DNA from: PALSA-1336 sp038203095
GTDB taxonomy: Bacteria > Patescibacteriota > Doudnabacteria > UBA920
Direction of reading: 5' to 3'
Assembly: GCA_038203095.1 (NCBI GenBank)
Contig: JBBREH010000025.1
Span: 1-20,687 of the forward strand
DNA length: 20,687 bases
Both the position numbers and the translations under genes were made by a program. The notes beneath the pieces are model-generated. The model saw only the letters and a program-made list of their open reading frames with translations. It was not told where the DNA came from and did no database searches. This document shows positions 1-6,192 of this stretch, in pieces (position 1 is the first letter of the stretch; each line of letters begins with the position of its first letter).

Positions 1-61
1 TGCTTTCCCTTACAAATAACTTCATAGGAACCGCAGTATTTACACTTTTTTTAAATGGCAT
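1..61 (-). CDS. Small gene cut by the window edge; reading frame uncertain, possible zinc ribbon
   Basis: An ATG at 61 opens a minus-strand frame that runs off the window (begins MPFKKSVNTAV). A run of seven A (minus strand, positions 46-52) lies six codons in. One base more in that run would give a second frame that also stays open to the edge and reads KKCKYCGSYEVICKGK, with a CxxCG knuckle typical of zinc ribbons. The second frame has a TAA just before the run and no start of its own, so it is reachable only by a shift. No clear ribosome binding site is seen. A good promoter lies at 230-258. Which frame is real cannot be settled from this fragment; a sequence error in the A run is possible. 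Confidence 0.3.
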   Translation of the reverse strand, partial: MPFKKSVNTAVPMKLFVRES

Positions 62-229
62 AGTTAATTTATGTTAATAATTTACCTTAAGTATGCCACT
101 AATTAACAAATTTAAGCGCTAATTTTAAGTATTATCTCAAATTGCTAGATAAAAAAACGGGCAAATTTTTATTTTTTGTGTCCATATAAATTTTTACTCT
201 TAATTAAACACTTTTTTATTATTATACTT

Positions 230-258
230 ATAATACCACAATCGGGCTGCGAACTCAA
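230..258 (-). promoter_or_regulatory. Promoter for the edge gene, directly after clpP
   Basis: On the minus strand TTGAGT (258-253), a 17-base spacer and TATTAT (235-230), preceded by TGG as an extended -10. The -35 starts at the base after the clpP stop codon. It would give a leader of about 160 bases before the ATG at 61. Positions 62-229 otherwise hold only AT-rich sequence with no gene I can support. Confidence 0.5.
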
Positions 259-834
259 TTATTGGATAATTTTATCCACAATACCGTATTTTTTAGCCTC
301 ATCTGCAGTCATCCAAAAGTCACGGTCAGTATCGGATTCGATTTTTTTAACAGGTTGACCGGTGTGTTTTGCTAATATAGCGTTAAGCTGGTTTTTCATG
401 CGGGTAATTTCATTTGCAGCAATGACAATATCTTTTTGCTGGCCTTCCGCACCGCCCATAACTTGATGGATTAAAATACGCGCGTTAGGTAAAGAAAGTC
501 GCTTACCTTTTGCCCCGGCTGCCAAAAGTACAGCGGCGGCGCTGGCCGCCTGGCCAATGCAAATAGTGGAAACATCTGCTTTTACATGTTGCATTGTGTC
601 ATACAACGCCAATGCCGAGGTAACACTTCCACCCGGGGAATTTATATACATTTTAATATCCAGCTTGCTGTTGTCCGCATCCAAAAATAATAGTTGGGCG
701 ATGACAGTATTAACCACCGCGTCATCAACCGGCTCACCCAAAAAAATTACGCGGTCTTTAAGCAAACGGGAATAAATATCATACCCCCGCTCCCCCTGCG
801 GGGATTTCTCAATGACCATAGGTACAAGCGTCAT
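259..834 (-). CDS. clpP: ATP-dependent Clp protease proteolytic subunit ClpP
   Basis: Serine peptidase (family S14) whose two heptamer rings form the degradation chamber fed by a Clp ATPase in the cytoplasm. The 191-residue length is normal for mature ClpP. The catalytic triad is visible: Ser98 in GQAASAAAVLLAAG, His123 in ILIHQVMGG and Asp168 in the SDTDRD segment; the oligomer-stabilising INSPGGSV lies at 64-71. The start is supported by AAAGGAAA about seven bases upstream, one of the few clear ribosome binding sites in the window. No propeptide is evident. No clpX or tig lies next to it, unlike many bacteria, so the partner ATPase must be encoded elsewhere. The next gene upstream is the DUF3592-like membrane protein, 169 bases away with repeats between them, so clpP probably has its own promoter. 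Confidence 0.97.
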   Translation of the reverse strand: MTLVPMVIEKSPQGERGYDIYSRLLKDRVIFLGEPVDDAVVNTVIAQLLFLDADNSKLDIKMYINSPGGSVTSALALYDTMQHVKADVSTICIGQAASAAAVLLAAGAKGKRLSLPNARILIHQVMGGAEGQQKDIVIAANEITRMKNQLNAILAKHTGQPVKKIESDTDRDFWMTADEAKKYGIVDKIIQ

Positions 835-881
835 AGTAAGTTTCCTTTCAAAATTTAATTAAACTAATTTTACCCACAAAG

Positions 882-925
882 TCCACCGAAGCTTTAGCGA
901 AGGTGGATTCTATTACCATTAGAAT
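882..925. repeat. Two adjacent short inverted repeats upstream of clpP
   Basis: TCCACC (882-887) pairs with GGTGGA (902-907) around a GAAGCTTTAGCGAA core. It is followed by ATTCTA (907-912) and TAGAAT (920-925) around a 7-base loop. TAGAAT-like words could also serve as a -10 for clpP, but no convincing -35 accompanies them. The first hairpin looks like a dispersed intergenic repeat (inference). Whether either is an operator is unknown. Confidence 0.4.
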
Positions 926-966
926 AAGGGTCATAAAAGTAGTTGGCAGTTAATAGTGAGTAGCTC

Positions 967-1017
967 GTAGGGGCTGGCTTTAGCCGCCCGTGAGTGTGCC
1001 GATTTATCGGCTATCAC
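967..1017. repeat. GTAG-hairpin repeat pair at the end of the DUF3592-like gene
   Basis: GTAG at 967 is followed by a hairpin at 971-989 (GGGC and GGCT pair with AGCC and GCCC, one T bulged). A second palindrome follows, GCCGATTTATCGGC at 998-1011, flanked by GTGA (990) and TCAC (1014-1017). The second core matches one arm of the 60-bp elements at 5601, 12461, 13124 and 20437. The stop codon of the 1004-1516 gene lies within this palindrome. Confidence 0.65.
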
Positions 1018-1516
1018 TGCTCGGCGTCATTCCGAGTGCATCCGGGGAATCTTTTAATTTTTTTTTACCAATAAAATAAATTAAAATCCCAAAAACAACT
1101 GTCAAAATCGGATAAACCCAATAATGATAAGTATAAATTTTTATATCATAAACAGGTGGACCCAAATTGGGAACTAGTCTGTCAAGAAGCTCTGCGGTAT
1201 TTGGTTTGAGTTTATATAGCACCTGGACAACATTGCCTGTAGCAAATAAACCTGACACGAGAGTTGGCGTAAATATTTCCTGAGAATTTTTTATAAGCAC
1301 CATATTTTTGTCATTGAACGTAAAACTTACTTTTTGAGTCCAATAACAGCCCTTGTTAGATCCGTAACAAGATTCCGGTCTGCCAATATACGTAATTGTC
1401 GCTTTGGTTTTAGCTGATTGTTTATAAAATAAAATGTTACTGTATAAATACACAAAACCTAAAACAACAAGCGTCAAACTGACTAATATAATTACCAAAT
1501 TAATTTTTTTATTCAT
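1004..1516 (-). CDS. DUF3592-like membrane protein with repeat-derived C-terminus
   Basis: 170-residue protein of unknown function. An N-terminal membrane helix spans about residues 7-27. A beta-rich extracytoplasmic part follows, including the AKTKATITYIG strand and two cysteines (C50 and C57). A second membrane helix lies at about 133-150. This helix-beta domain-helix layout resembles DUF3592 proteins; that assignment is by pattern only. The last 15 or so residues (SPDALGMTPSSDSR) are encoded by repeat DNA, and the TAA is part of the palindrome at 998-1011, so the original stop was probably displaced. No ribosome binding site is seen before the ATG. It lies 45 bases downstream of nusA, separated by a hairpin that may be a weak terminator. 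Confidence 0.8.
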   Translation of the reverse strand: MNKKINLVIILVSLTLVVLGFVYLYSNILFYKQSAKTKATITYIGRPESCYGSNKGCYWTQKVSFTFNDKNMVLIKNSQEIFTPTLVSGLFATGNVVQVLYKLKPNTAELLDRLVPNLGPPVYDIKIYTYHYWVYPILTVVFGILIYFIGKKKLKDSPDALGMTPSSDSR

Positions 1517-1540
1517 TTACGTAGATAAATTAGAAATTAG

Positions 1541-1566
1541 AATAATGGGGTTAAAACCCTATTATT
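1541..1566 (-). terminator. Hairpin overlapping the nusA stop codon, possible weak terminator
   Basis: AATAATGGGGTT and AACCCTATTATT form a 12-pair stem (one G-U) with a two-base loop. On the transcribed minus strand it is followed by TCTAATTTCTAATTT rather than a solid U tract, so termination would be weak. It may equally be one of the many intergenic palindromes. Confidence 0.4.
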
Positions 1567-2755
1567 GCTTAACTTCTTCCACAGGTGCTTCTAATTTTTC
1601 ATCTGTTGATATTTCTTGCGAAGCATCTGATTTTCCGACTTCCGATTTTTCCGACACTCCGACTTTCTGATCTTCCGACACTCCGACTGCTACTTCCTCG
1701 CCACCCAACTTTTCCCCGCTAATATCAATCTTCCACCCTGTTAAACGCGCGGCAAGGCGAACGTTTTGTCCGGCTTTGCCAATGGCTAGGGAAAGTTGGT
1801 CTTCGAGTACGCCAACCTTGGCTTCTTTTTTATCGTCATCTAACTGAACATTCAGAATTTTAGCAGGCGAAAGGGCGTTGGCAATAAATTTAACCTGGTC
1901 GTCGGAAAATTCTATAATGTCAATTTTTTCTCCGCCAAGCTCAGCCATAACGGTTTGTACACGGCTACCTTTTTGGCCGACACAGCTACCAATAGGGTCA
2001 ATGCCGTCCTGGGTGGAAATAACAGCGATTTTGGAGCGCGAACCGGCTTCGCGCGCCACAGCTTTAATTTCCACACTGCCGCTAAAAATTTCCGGCACTT
2101 CCAGTTCAAAAAGTTTGCGTACCATGTCCGGATGGCTGCGGGACAAAGTAATTTTTGGGCCTTTGGTTGCGGGCTCAACATGTAAAATTAAAACTTTTAA
2201 GCGCTGGCCAATGGCGTATTTCTCGCCGCGAATTTGTTCGCTCGGAAAAAGCACACCAGTTGCCTTACCCATATCCACCAATATGGTGTCGCCTTCCACT
2301 CTTTGTACAATACCGTTTTGCAAAGTGCGCTCTTTAGCTTTGTAATCGGAAAACTGCAAATTCCTCTCGGCCTCACGTAATTTTTGAATAATCACTTGCT
2401 TGGCGGTTTGGGCGGCAATGCGGCCGTAGCTGGTACCGGTTTTAGGGGTAATGTCGGTGCGAATTTCCTCGCCGATTTTGGCTGACTTCTTCAATTTTTT
2501 GGCGTCCTCAACTAAAATGAATTTTTGAGGATCTTCTTCAACTTCGCTGGCATTCTCCACCACGGTTTTCACGTCAAAAACTTTGGTACCCATGGTTTCC
2601 GGATCAAACTCCACCACAATATTCTGGTCTCTCTGGCCGTAATCTTTCCTAAAAGCCGCGGCCAAACTGGCCTCTATCATAGAAATTAAATCCTCTCGGC
2701 TAATGCCTTTTTCTTCGGCAATTTGGTCTAACGCTTGCTCAAGTTGTTCGTTCAT
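1562..2755 (-). CDS. nusA: Transcription termination/antitermination factor NusA
   Basis: NusA binds RNA polymerase and nascent RNA and controls pausing, termination and antitermination. The start is set at 2755 (MNEQLEQALDQIAEEKG) because GGAG lies five bases upstream and the family begins here; the frame stays open for 63 more bases but that is leader DNA. The protein has 397 residues. An N-terminal polymerase-binding domain covers about 1-110, an S1 domain about 145-210 and two KH domains follow: GQKG at about 260-263 and GKAG at about 326-329. The tail from about 350 is acidic and low-complexity; it contains a directly repeated 16-base word (1649-1664 and 1673-1688) that yields repeated VGVSE. 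Neither rimP nor infB, the usual neighbours, flanks it. Confidence 0.96.
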   Translation of the reverse strand: MNEQLEQALDQIAEEKGISREDLISMIEASLAAAFRKDYGQRDQNIVVEFDPETMGTKVFDVKTVVENASEVEEDPQKFILVEDAKKLKKSAKIGEEIRTDITPKTGTSYGRIAAQTAKQVIIQKLREAERNLQFSDYKAKERTLQNGIVQRVEGDTILVDMGKATGVLFPSEQIRGEKYAIGQRLKVLILHVEPATKGPKITLSRSHPDMVRKLFELEVPEIFSGSVEIKAVAREAGSRSKIAVISTQDGIDPIGSCVGQKGSRVQTVMAELGGEKIDIIEFSDDQVKFIANALSPAKILNVQLDDDKKEAKVGVLEDQLSLAIGKAGQNVRLAARLTGWKIDISGEKLGGEEVAVGVSEDQKVGVSEKSEVGKSDASQEISTDEKLEAPVEEVKQ

Positions 2756-2757
2756 AG

Positions 2758-2845
2758 TTCTCCACAAATCACTAATTACACAAATGAAGACAAATTTTTC
2801 TGCAGTTATTTGCAGCACTTGTTCTCATTTGTGATTAGTGGATTA
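2758..2845 (-). promoter_or_regulatory. Long inverted repeat in the nusA leader
   Basis: On the minus strand CCAC...CACAAATGA near the start of the leader is matched in inverse by TCATTTGTG...GTGG just before the GGAG ribosome binding site. A small CTGC/GCAG hairpin lies between. One arm carries a 13-base insertion, so pairing is imperfect. I see no convincing -35/-10 pair here. It could be a structured leader or a dispersed palindrome. Confidence 0.45.
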
Positions 2846-2850
2846 TTTAT

Positions 2851-2874
2851 AAAAAAAGATGAGCATCGCTCATC
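2851..2874 (-). terminator. Intrinsic terminator after yraN
   Basis: On the minus strand GATGAGC, loop GAT, GCTCATC, then seven T. A compact seven-pair stem with a U tract, ten bases after the yraN stop. It separates yraN from nusA. Confidence 0.85.
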
Positions 2875-2883
2875 CATGAAAAT

Positions 2884-3312
2884 CTAGCCCCAATCTTCTA
2901 CTGCATTCACAATTATTATAGCAGGTTTAAAGGCTTTGTCAATATCGCTGTATTCCAGCAGGCAAACATCAATTCGGGGCGTTAAATTCAAATATTTCTG
3001 ATTTCTTAAAAAATACATTTTTACCGCGGCCAAAATTTTCCTTTGCTTATAAACATTGACCGATTCCACCCCTTTGCCAAATTTGTCGACTCCAACAGTA
3101 CGAGTTTTAACTTCCACAAATACAATCCGCTTTTTATCGCTAGCAATAAAATCTATTTCTCCCAATTGCTTACCCTTTTTATTGTATTCGTTTTTAGCGA
3201 TAATTTTAAAACCTTGTCTTTTATATTCTTCTTGTGCATGTTCTTCGCCCAACTGGCCAAGCGTTTTGGGCTTGCCTGGCAAAGATGGTTTCGTTTTTAG
3301 GAATCCAAACAT
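2884..3312 (-). CDS. YraN/UPF0102 family nuclease-like protein
   Basis: 142-residue member of the UPF0102 (YraN) family, which has a restriction-endonuclease-like fold; its biological role is not firmly established. The family motifs are visible: LGEEHAQEEY at about 21-30, GEIDFIA at 51-57 and VFVEVKTR at 64-71, giving the D54 and E67-x-K69 active-site pattern. About 17 residues of basic N-terminal extension precede the family core. No ribosome binding site precedes the ATG; the leader is a palindromic repeat related to that of the next gene upstream. A strong terminator follows the stop. Confidence 0.88.
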   Translation of the reverse strand: MFGFLKTKPSLPGKPKTLGQLGEEHAQEEYKRQGFKIIAKNEYNKKGKQLGEIDFIASDKKRIVFVEVKTRTVGVDKFGKGVESVNVYKQRKILAAVKMYFLRNQKYLNLTPRIDVCLLEYSDIDKAFKPAIIIVNAVEDWG

Positions 3313-3336
3313 AAGCTACAAAACTACAAATTTAAT

Positions 3337-3388
3337 ACTACTCTACAAAAGCCCGCTAAAGGAATTTCCTTTTGTAGATTTTAGTAGT
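3337..3388. repeat. Palindromic leader repeat, copy A (before yraN)
   Basis: ACTACT and CTACAAAAG (3337-3351) are matched in inverse by CTTTTGTAG (3369-3377) and AGTAGT (3383-3388). A nested AAAGGAATTTCCTTT fills the middle. A related palindrome (3828-3873) stands before the neighbouring gene, and both leaders end with a TAG(A)CTTATG junction at the start codon. Confidence 0.6.
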
Positions 3389-3397
3389 TTCGTATAA

Positions 3398-3796
3398 TTA
3401 TTTTGGTAGATACTTCAGCCTTACCTGTTCCTTTTCCCAAATCGTTTTTTCTTTGCTAAAATTTTTAAAAATTGAAGCAACCAACATTACTAACCAAATC
3501 GCCCCAATCAAACCTATCAACCAGGCCACAAAGTGTGTACCAAAAAATTTGATATTCTGGTAACGGCAGCCATACCAGACCAACTCGCTTAAACCAATGG
3601 TTAAAAATAAATGGTAAAATTTAACTCTGTACTTAGCGTCTACGGGAGAAGGGGCTAATGTGCCGGCAATTTTTAAAACAATTGCCAACAACACCAAAAT
3701 TCCACCAAGAAATAGAATTAACTTTTCTCTGGGATCTATAAAAGCACCGTTGATTTGAAAAAGGTTTTGATAAGTAAAAAGTTCTTTTAATTGCAT
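3398..3796 (-). CDS. Small membrane protein of unknown function
   Basis: 132 residues. An amphipathic N-terminus (KELFTYQNLFQI) precedes a strong membrane helix at about 25-47 (LILFLGGILVLLAIVLKIAG). A KYRVKFYHLF segment, a probable second helix around 62-76 and a long third helix at about 88-110 follow. The C-terminus is charged (SKEKTIWEKEQVRLKYLPK) and probably cytoplasmic. I do not recognise a characterised family; it looks like a protein restricted to this bacterial group, from memory of similar sequences and not confirmed here. It sits 85 bases upstream of yraN in the same orientation, with related palindromic leaders before both genes. Confidence 0.8.
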   Translation of the reverse strand: MQLKELFTYQNLFQINGAFIDPREKLILFLGGILVLLAIVLKIAGTLAPSPVDAKYRVKFYHLFLTIGLSELVWYGCRYQNIKFFGTHFVAWLIGLIGAIWLVMLVASIFKNFSKEKTIWEKEQVRLKYLPK

Positions 3797-3827
3797 AAGT
3801 CTATAAATCTACTAATTAAATACTAAT

Positions 3828-3873
3828 CTACAAAAAACTACAAATTGAAATTTCCTTTAGTAGGTTTTCGTAG
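3828..3873. repeat. Palindromic leader repeat, copy B
   Basis: CTACAAAAAACTAC (3828-3841) and GTAGGTTTTCGTAG (3860-3873) are inverse matches at 12 of 14 positions. Copy A (3337-3388) has the same words and occupies the same place relative to the next start codon. Confidence 0.55.
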
Positions 3874-3888
3874 TGTGCCCACTGTAAT

Positions 3889-4422
3889 TTATTTCTCAAA
3901 TAAAACCGCATAGTGATACCCGTCCGCGTTTAATTCTTTAATTTTTCTGAATCCTGCCAGCTGCAGCATAATTTCCAGCTTTTCCTGATCTAGACGCCGC
4001 TCCAGCGGCGGACCAAAAGGAGTAAAAGTTCTTTTCCATTCCACTGCCACTAACCGACCAGGACTTTTTAAAATTTTATACACATTTTTTATTAATTGCT
4101 CACGATCACTCAGTTCATGGAGAATATTTCCAATAATAACCATATCACAGGAATTGGGAACAATATCCAAAAGTGGCTTTGCCAAATCGGCTCTAATAAT
4201 CCGAACATTTTTATAGCCAAACTGGTTGGAAATAGAAACCGTTGCAGCCAATTTTTGCTCCATAACATCCACGGCGTAAACTGTACCGCTGGGGCCAATC
4301 ATTTGCGCAGCCGGCAACACGTAAAAGCCGTTTCCACAGCCCAAATCAGCCACCGTCTGGCCCTGCATTAACCCACTCTGCGCCACTACCTCCGCCGGAT
4401 TTAAAAATTTTGTTATTGGCAT
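3889..4422 (-). CDS. SAM-dependent class I methyltransferase
   Basis: 177-residue methyltransferase with a Rossmann-type fold. The SAM-binding motif I is VADLGCGNGFY (about 24-34). The acidic ribose-binding residue is D52 in VYAVDV. A post-motif region IIGNILHELSD at about 96-106 resembles UbiE/COQ5-like and related Methyltransf_11/25 enzymes. The last strands (GRLVAVEWKR, YHYAVLFEK) are present, so the domain is complete. The substrate cannot be deduced; nothing nearby suggests ubiquinone synthesis. It lies 12 bases after the membrane protein gene at 4435-4839 and is probably cotranscribed with it. Confidence 0.88.
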   Translation of the reverse strand: MPITKFLNPAEVVAQSGLMQGQTVADLGCGNGFYVLPAAQMIGPSGTVYAVDVMEQKLAATVSISNQFGYKNVRIIRADLAKPLLDIVPNSCDMVIIGNILHELSDREQLIKNVYKILKSPGRLVAVEWKRTFTPFGPPLERRLDQEKLEIMLQLAGFRKIKELNADGYHYAVLFEK

Positions 4423-4434
4423 TTTGGTTTTAAA

Positions 4435-4839
4435 TTAATGCGATACTCCGGATAGTGTTATTAAAGCAATTCCGTAAACTACTAAAAATGCGAACGCGCA
4501 CCCTCCGGTAAAAATCGCACCGTTAATTATTATATTTCGCTTTAAATCTTTTCTATAAAAATAAAACAGCGCTAGATTGCCTAAAAATAAATATAAAATA
4601 GCTATTAAAATTACGACAATTGTTTCTACCGAATTTATGAGATAGCCGTTCTGGCAGTAGCTATTTGTTGTAGGACGACTATATGAGTTTACAACTATTT
4701 GTTTTTGTAAATCGATATCAGCTTTTTTACAAACATTCTCAACTAACGATACCGACCATAGTAATGCAAATATCCAGACTATTGAAAGTAAAAAAGAAAT
4801 AAGCTTCATCATTTTTGTTTTAGCTAACTTATCACTCAA
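4435..4839 (-). CDS. Three-helix membrane protein, TTG start coupled to the gene upstream
   Basis: 134 residues, function unknown. Membrane helices lie at about 11-32, 69-92 and 103-128. Between the first two is an extracytoplasmic loop with two cysteines (C37 and C58). The TTG start at 4839 is preferred because it overlaps the TGA stop of the upstream frame (positions 4836-4839 read TTGA on the minus strand), a classical coupling arrangement. An alternative ATG ATG pair at 4812 and 4809 lacks a ribosome binding site. It follows a frameshifted small gene and precedes the methyltransferase, so these three may form one unit. No homologue is recognised. Confidence 0.7.
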   Translation of the reverse strand: MSDKLAKTKMMKLISFLLSIVWIFALLWSVSLVENVCKKADIDLQKQIVVNSYSRPTTNSYCQNGYLINSVETIVVILIAILYLFLGNLALFYFYRKDLKRNIIINGAIFTGGCAFAFLVVYGIALITLSGVSH

Positions 4840-5110
4840 TTTGAATTCAATCTATCTGTGATCAATTTAACTGTCCCGGGCCTTCTGTCCATAACTCTCT
4901 GTAATGTTGTTTGAAAATTATGGCTTTTTCTCTCCTCAGGAAATTTGTGTAAAAAAATAAAAAGTTCATGGACTATGTCTTTATCTGAAAGGCTATTGTC
5001 TGCACATCTTTCCATAAATAATTTAAGCTCAATCTCTCTATTCGTTTTACCATGCGCTCTATCTACCCCCCCCTAAAACTTCTACCTATTTCATTTAACC
5101 ACTTATTCAT
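4836..5110 (-). pseudogene. Frameshifted small gene with a G8 tract (about 91 residues if restored)
   Basis: An ATG at 5110, four bases after the ymdB stop, opens MNKWLNEIGRSFRGG and then hits TAG directly after a run of eight G (5073-5066, minus strand). Adding one G joins it to a frame open for about 77 more codons (starting VDRAHGKTNREIELKLF) that ends at a TGA overlapping the next gene's start. The restored 91-residue product is charged and helical, with HELFIFLHKFPEERK and LQRVMDRRPGTVKLI segments; I recognise no family. A weak AAGGA lies 11 bases upstream of the ATG. It could be a decaying gene, a contingency gene switched by slippage in the G tract, or a homopolymer sequencing error. 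Confidence 0.7.
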
Positions 5111-5114
5111 AAAT

Positions 5115-6002
5115 TTATATTTCCTTATATAATTTTTCTATCCTTGTCACCTGTTGCTTGTCGCTTGTCTCTATTAATACCCCATTTATCTGCAGCACAC
5201 CATCTTCTTCGATTTCGTTTTTAAATTTTCTTTCGGGATGCAAAAATTTTTCCAGGACATTTTTAGGCTTAACGCCAATTACGCCGTCGCGCGGGCCGGT
5301 CATACCGGTGTCGGTAATGTAGGCGGTGCCTTGAGGCAAAACCCGTGAGTCGGCCGTAGCAACATGCGTATGAGTGCCGGTTATAAAACTAACCCGGCCA
5401 TCTACATAATAACCCATGGCAATTTTTTCGCTGGTAGCTTCCCCGTGGAAATCTACAATTATTATATCACCTTTTTGGCCTTCCTGCTTTATAACTGCGT
5501 CAATAGCCAAGAAAGGGTTGGAAATTACCCCGTCAAACTGCTTTTCCATAAAAACAATGCCATTGAGATTAACAACGAGAAACTGTTGATTGACCAAATT
5601 GTAGTTAGGCGATTTATCGGCTGTATTCTCTCCATTTGAGCCCATAAATGGGCTGACTACAGGCTTAGAAAATCTGTAATACCCATGCCCCGGCACCGGA
5701 CTTTTGTCCTTACCCAAAAACTCATAATTAACCGGTCTAATAAGTTTGTCATACTTTTCAAAGCATTCAGCCGATAAAGCTTTTTTGTCAAAAATATGAT
5801 TCCCGCCGGTAAAACAGTCTATACCTAAAGAATCGATTTCCGATAAAGTGCTGAGCGTTACCCCTTTACCATGAGCTAGATTTTCCACATTAACAATAGT
5901 CACATCCGGTACGTATTTTTTCTGCCACTGGGGCAAGACTTCCTTGAGGATCTTCCTGCCAGGCTTTCCTACCACGTCACCGATGAATAGTATTCTAGGC
6001 AT
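5115..6002 (-). CDS. ymdB: YmdB-family metallophosphoesterase, with an in-frame palindromic insertion
   Basis: YmdB (TIGR00282 type) is a binuclear metal phosphodiesterase; in Bacillus subtilis it cleaves cyclic nucleotides in vitro and affects RNase Y-dependent RNA levels and cell fate. The metal-site motifs are present: D9 in FIGDVVGKPGRK, the N-x-EN of IVNVENLAHGKG (38-41), GGNH (66-69), DFHGEATSEK with H186, and TGTHTHV with H211 and H213. The start at 6002 gives the canonical N-terminus and 295 residues, longer than the usual size near 264. Residues 115-134 are encoded exactly by a 60-bp palindromic element. The frame stays open to 6125, but that stretch is repeat DNA. It follows rny, the B. 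subtilis arrangement. Confidence 0.94.
   Translation of the reverse strand: MPRILFIGDVVGKPGRKILKEVLPQWQKKYVPDVTIVNVENLAHGKGVTLSTLSEIDSLGIDCFTGGNHIFDKKALSAECFEKYDKLIRPVNYEFLGKDKSPVPGHGYYRFSKPVVSPFMGSNGENTADKSPNYNLVNQQFLVVNLNGIVFMEKQFDGVISNPFLAIDAVIKQEGQKGDIIIVDFHGEATSEKIAMGYYVDGRVSFITGTHTHVATADSRVLPQGTAYITDTGMTGPRDGVIGVKPKNVLEKFLHPERKFKNEIEEDGVLQINGVLIETSDKQQVTRIEKLYKEI
5601..5660 (-). repeat. 60-bp GTAG...CTAC palindromic element inside ymdB, in frame
   Basis: On the minus strand it begins GTAGTCAGCCCATTTATGGG and ends with GCCGATAAATCGCC and TAACTAC. Each hairpin core matches a core of the intergenic element at 13124-13183, which has the same length. Its 60 bases are exactly codons 115-134 of ymdB, from GTA to TAC. 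The spacer between hairpins lacks the stop codons of the intergenic copy, and one arm carries a G-to-C change. Confidence 0.9.
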
Positions 6003-6025
6003 AACATAAAGGACTAAATAAGATG

Positions 6026-6144
6026 TGCCATCCCGCACGAGTGGATCCGAGATGTGGTATCCAGGTACTGGAATAAGTCTTGTTTCTGGATCCCGGATAT
6101 TTTTTGCCGGTAATATCCGAATCACAAAAAATTCCGGGATGACA
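6026..6144. repeat. 119-bp TCATCCCGG-type inverted repeat between rny and ymdB
   Basis: The ends are TGCCATCCCG (6026-6035) and, inverted, TGTCATCCCGG (6144-6134). Internal GGATCC, TGGTATCCAGGTACTGG and GGATCCCGGATAT words add further partial symmetry. It resembles the GTCATCCCGG-ended interspersed elements seen in many bacterial genomes (recognised by pattern). It fills most of the 190-base space and is read through in the open frame upstream of the ymdB start. Confidence 0.7.
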
Positions 6145-6192
6145 GCGTGCGGTTATCTGCGTTATCTCTTCTTAATCTGCGTATCTGTGGTT

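Noticed and set aside
2756..2818. Longer NusA N-terminus
   Set aside because: Family start and GGAG support 2755; the extension is the palindromic leader.
4005..4025. GCCGCTCCAGCGGCGG palindrome in the methyltransferase gene as another inserted element
   Set aside because: Short, without GTAG ends, and it encodes GPPLERR in a region that continues the protein fold without an evident insertion.
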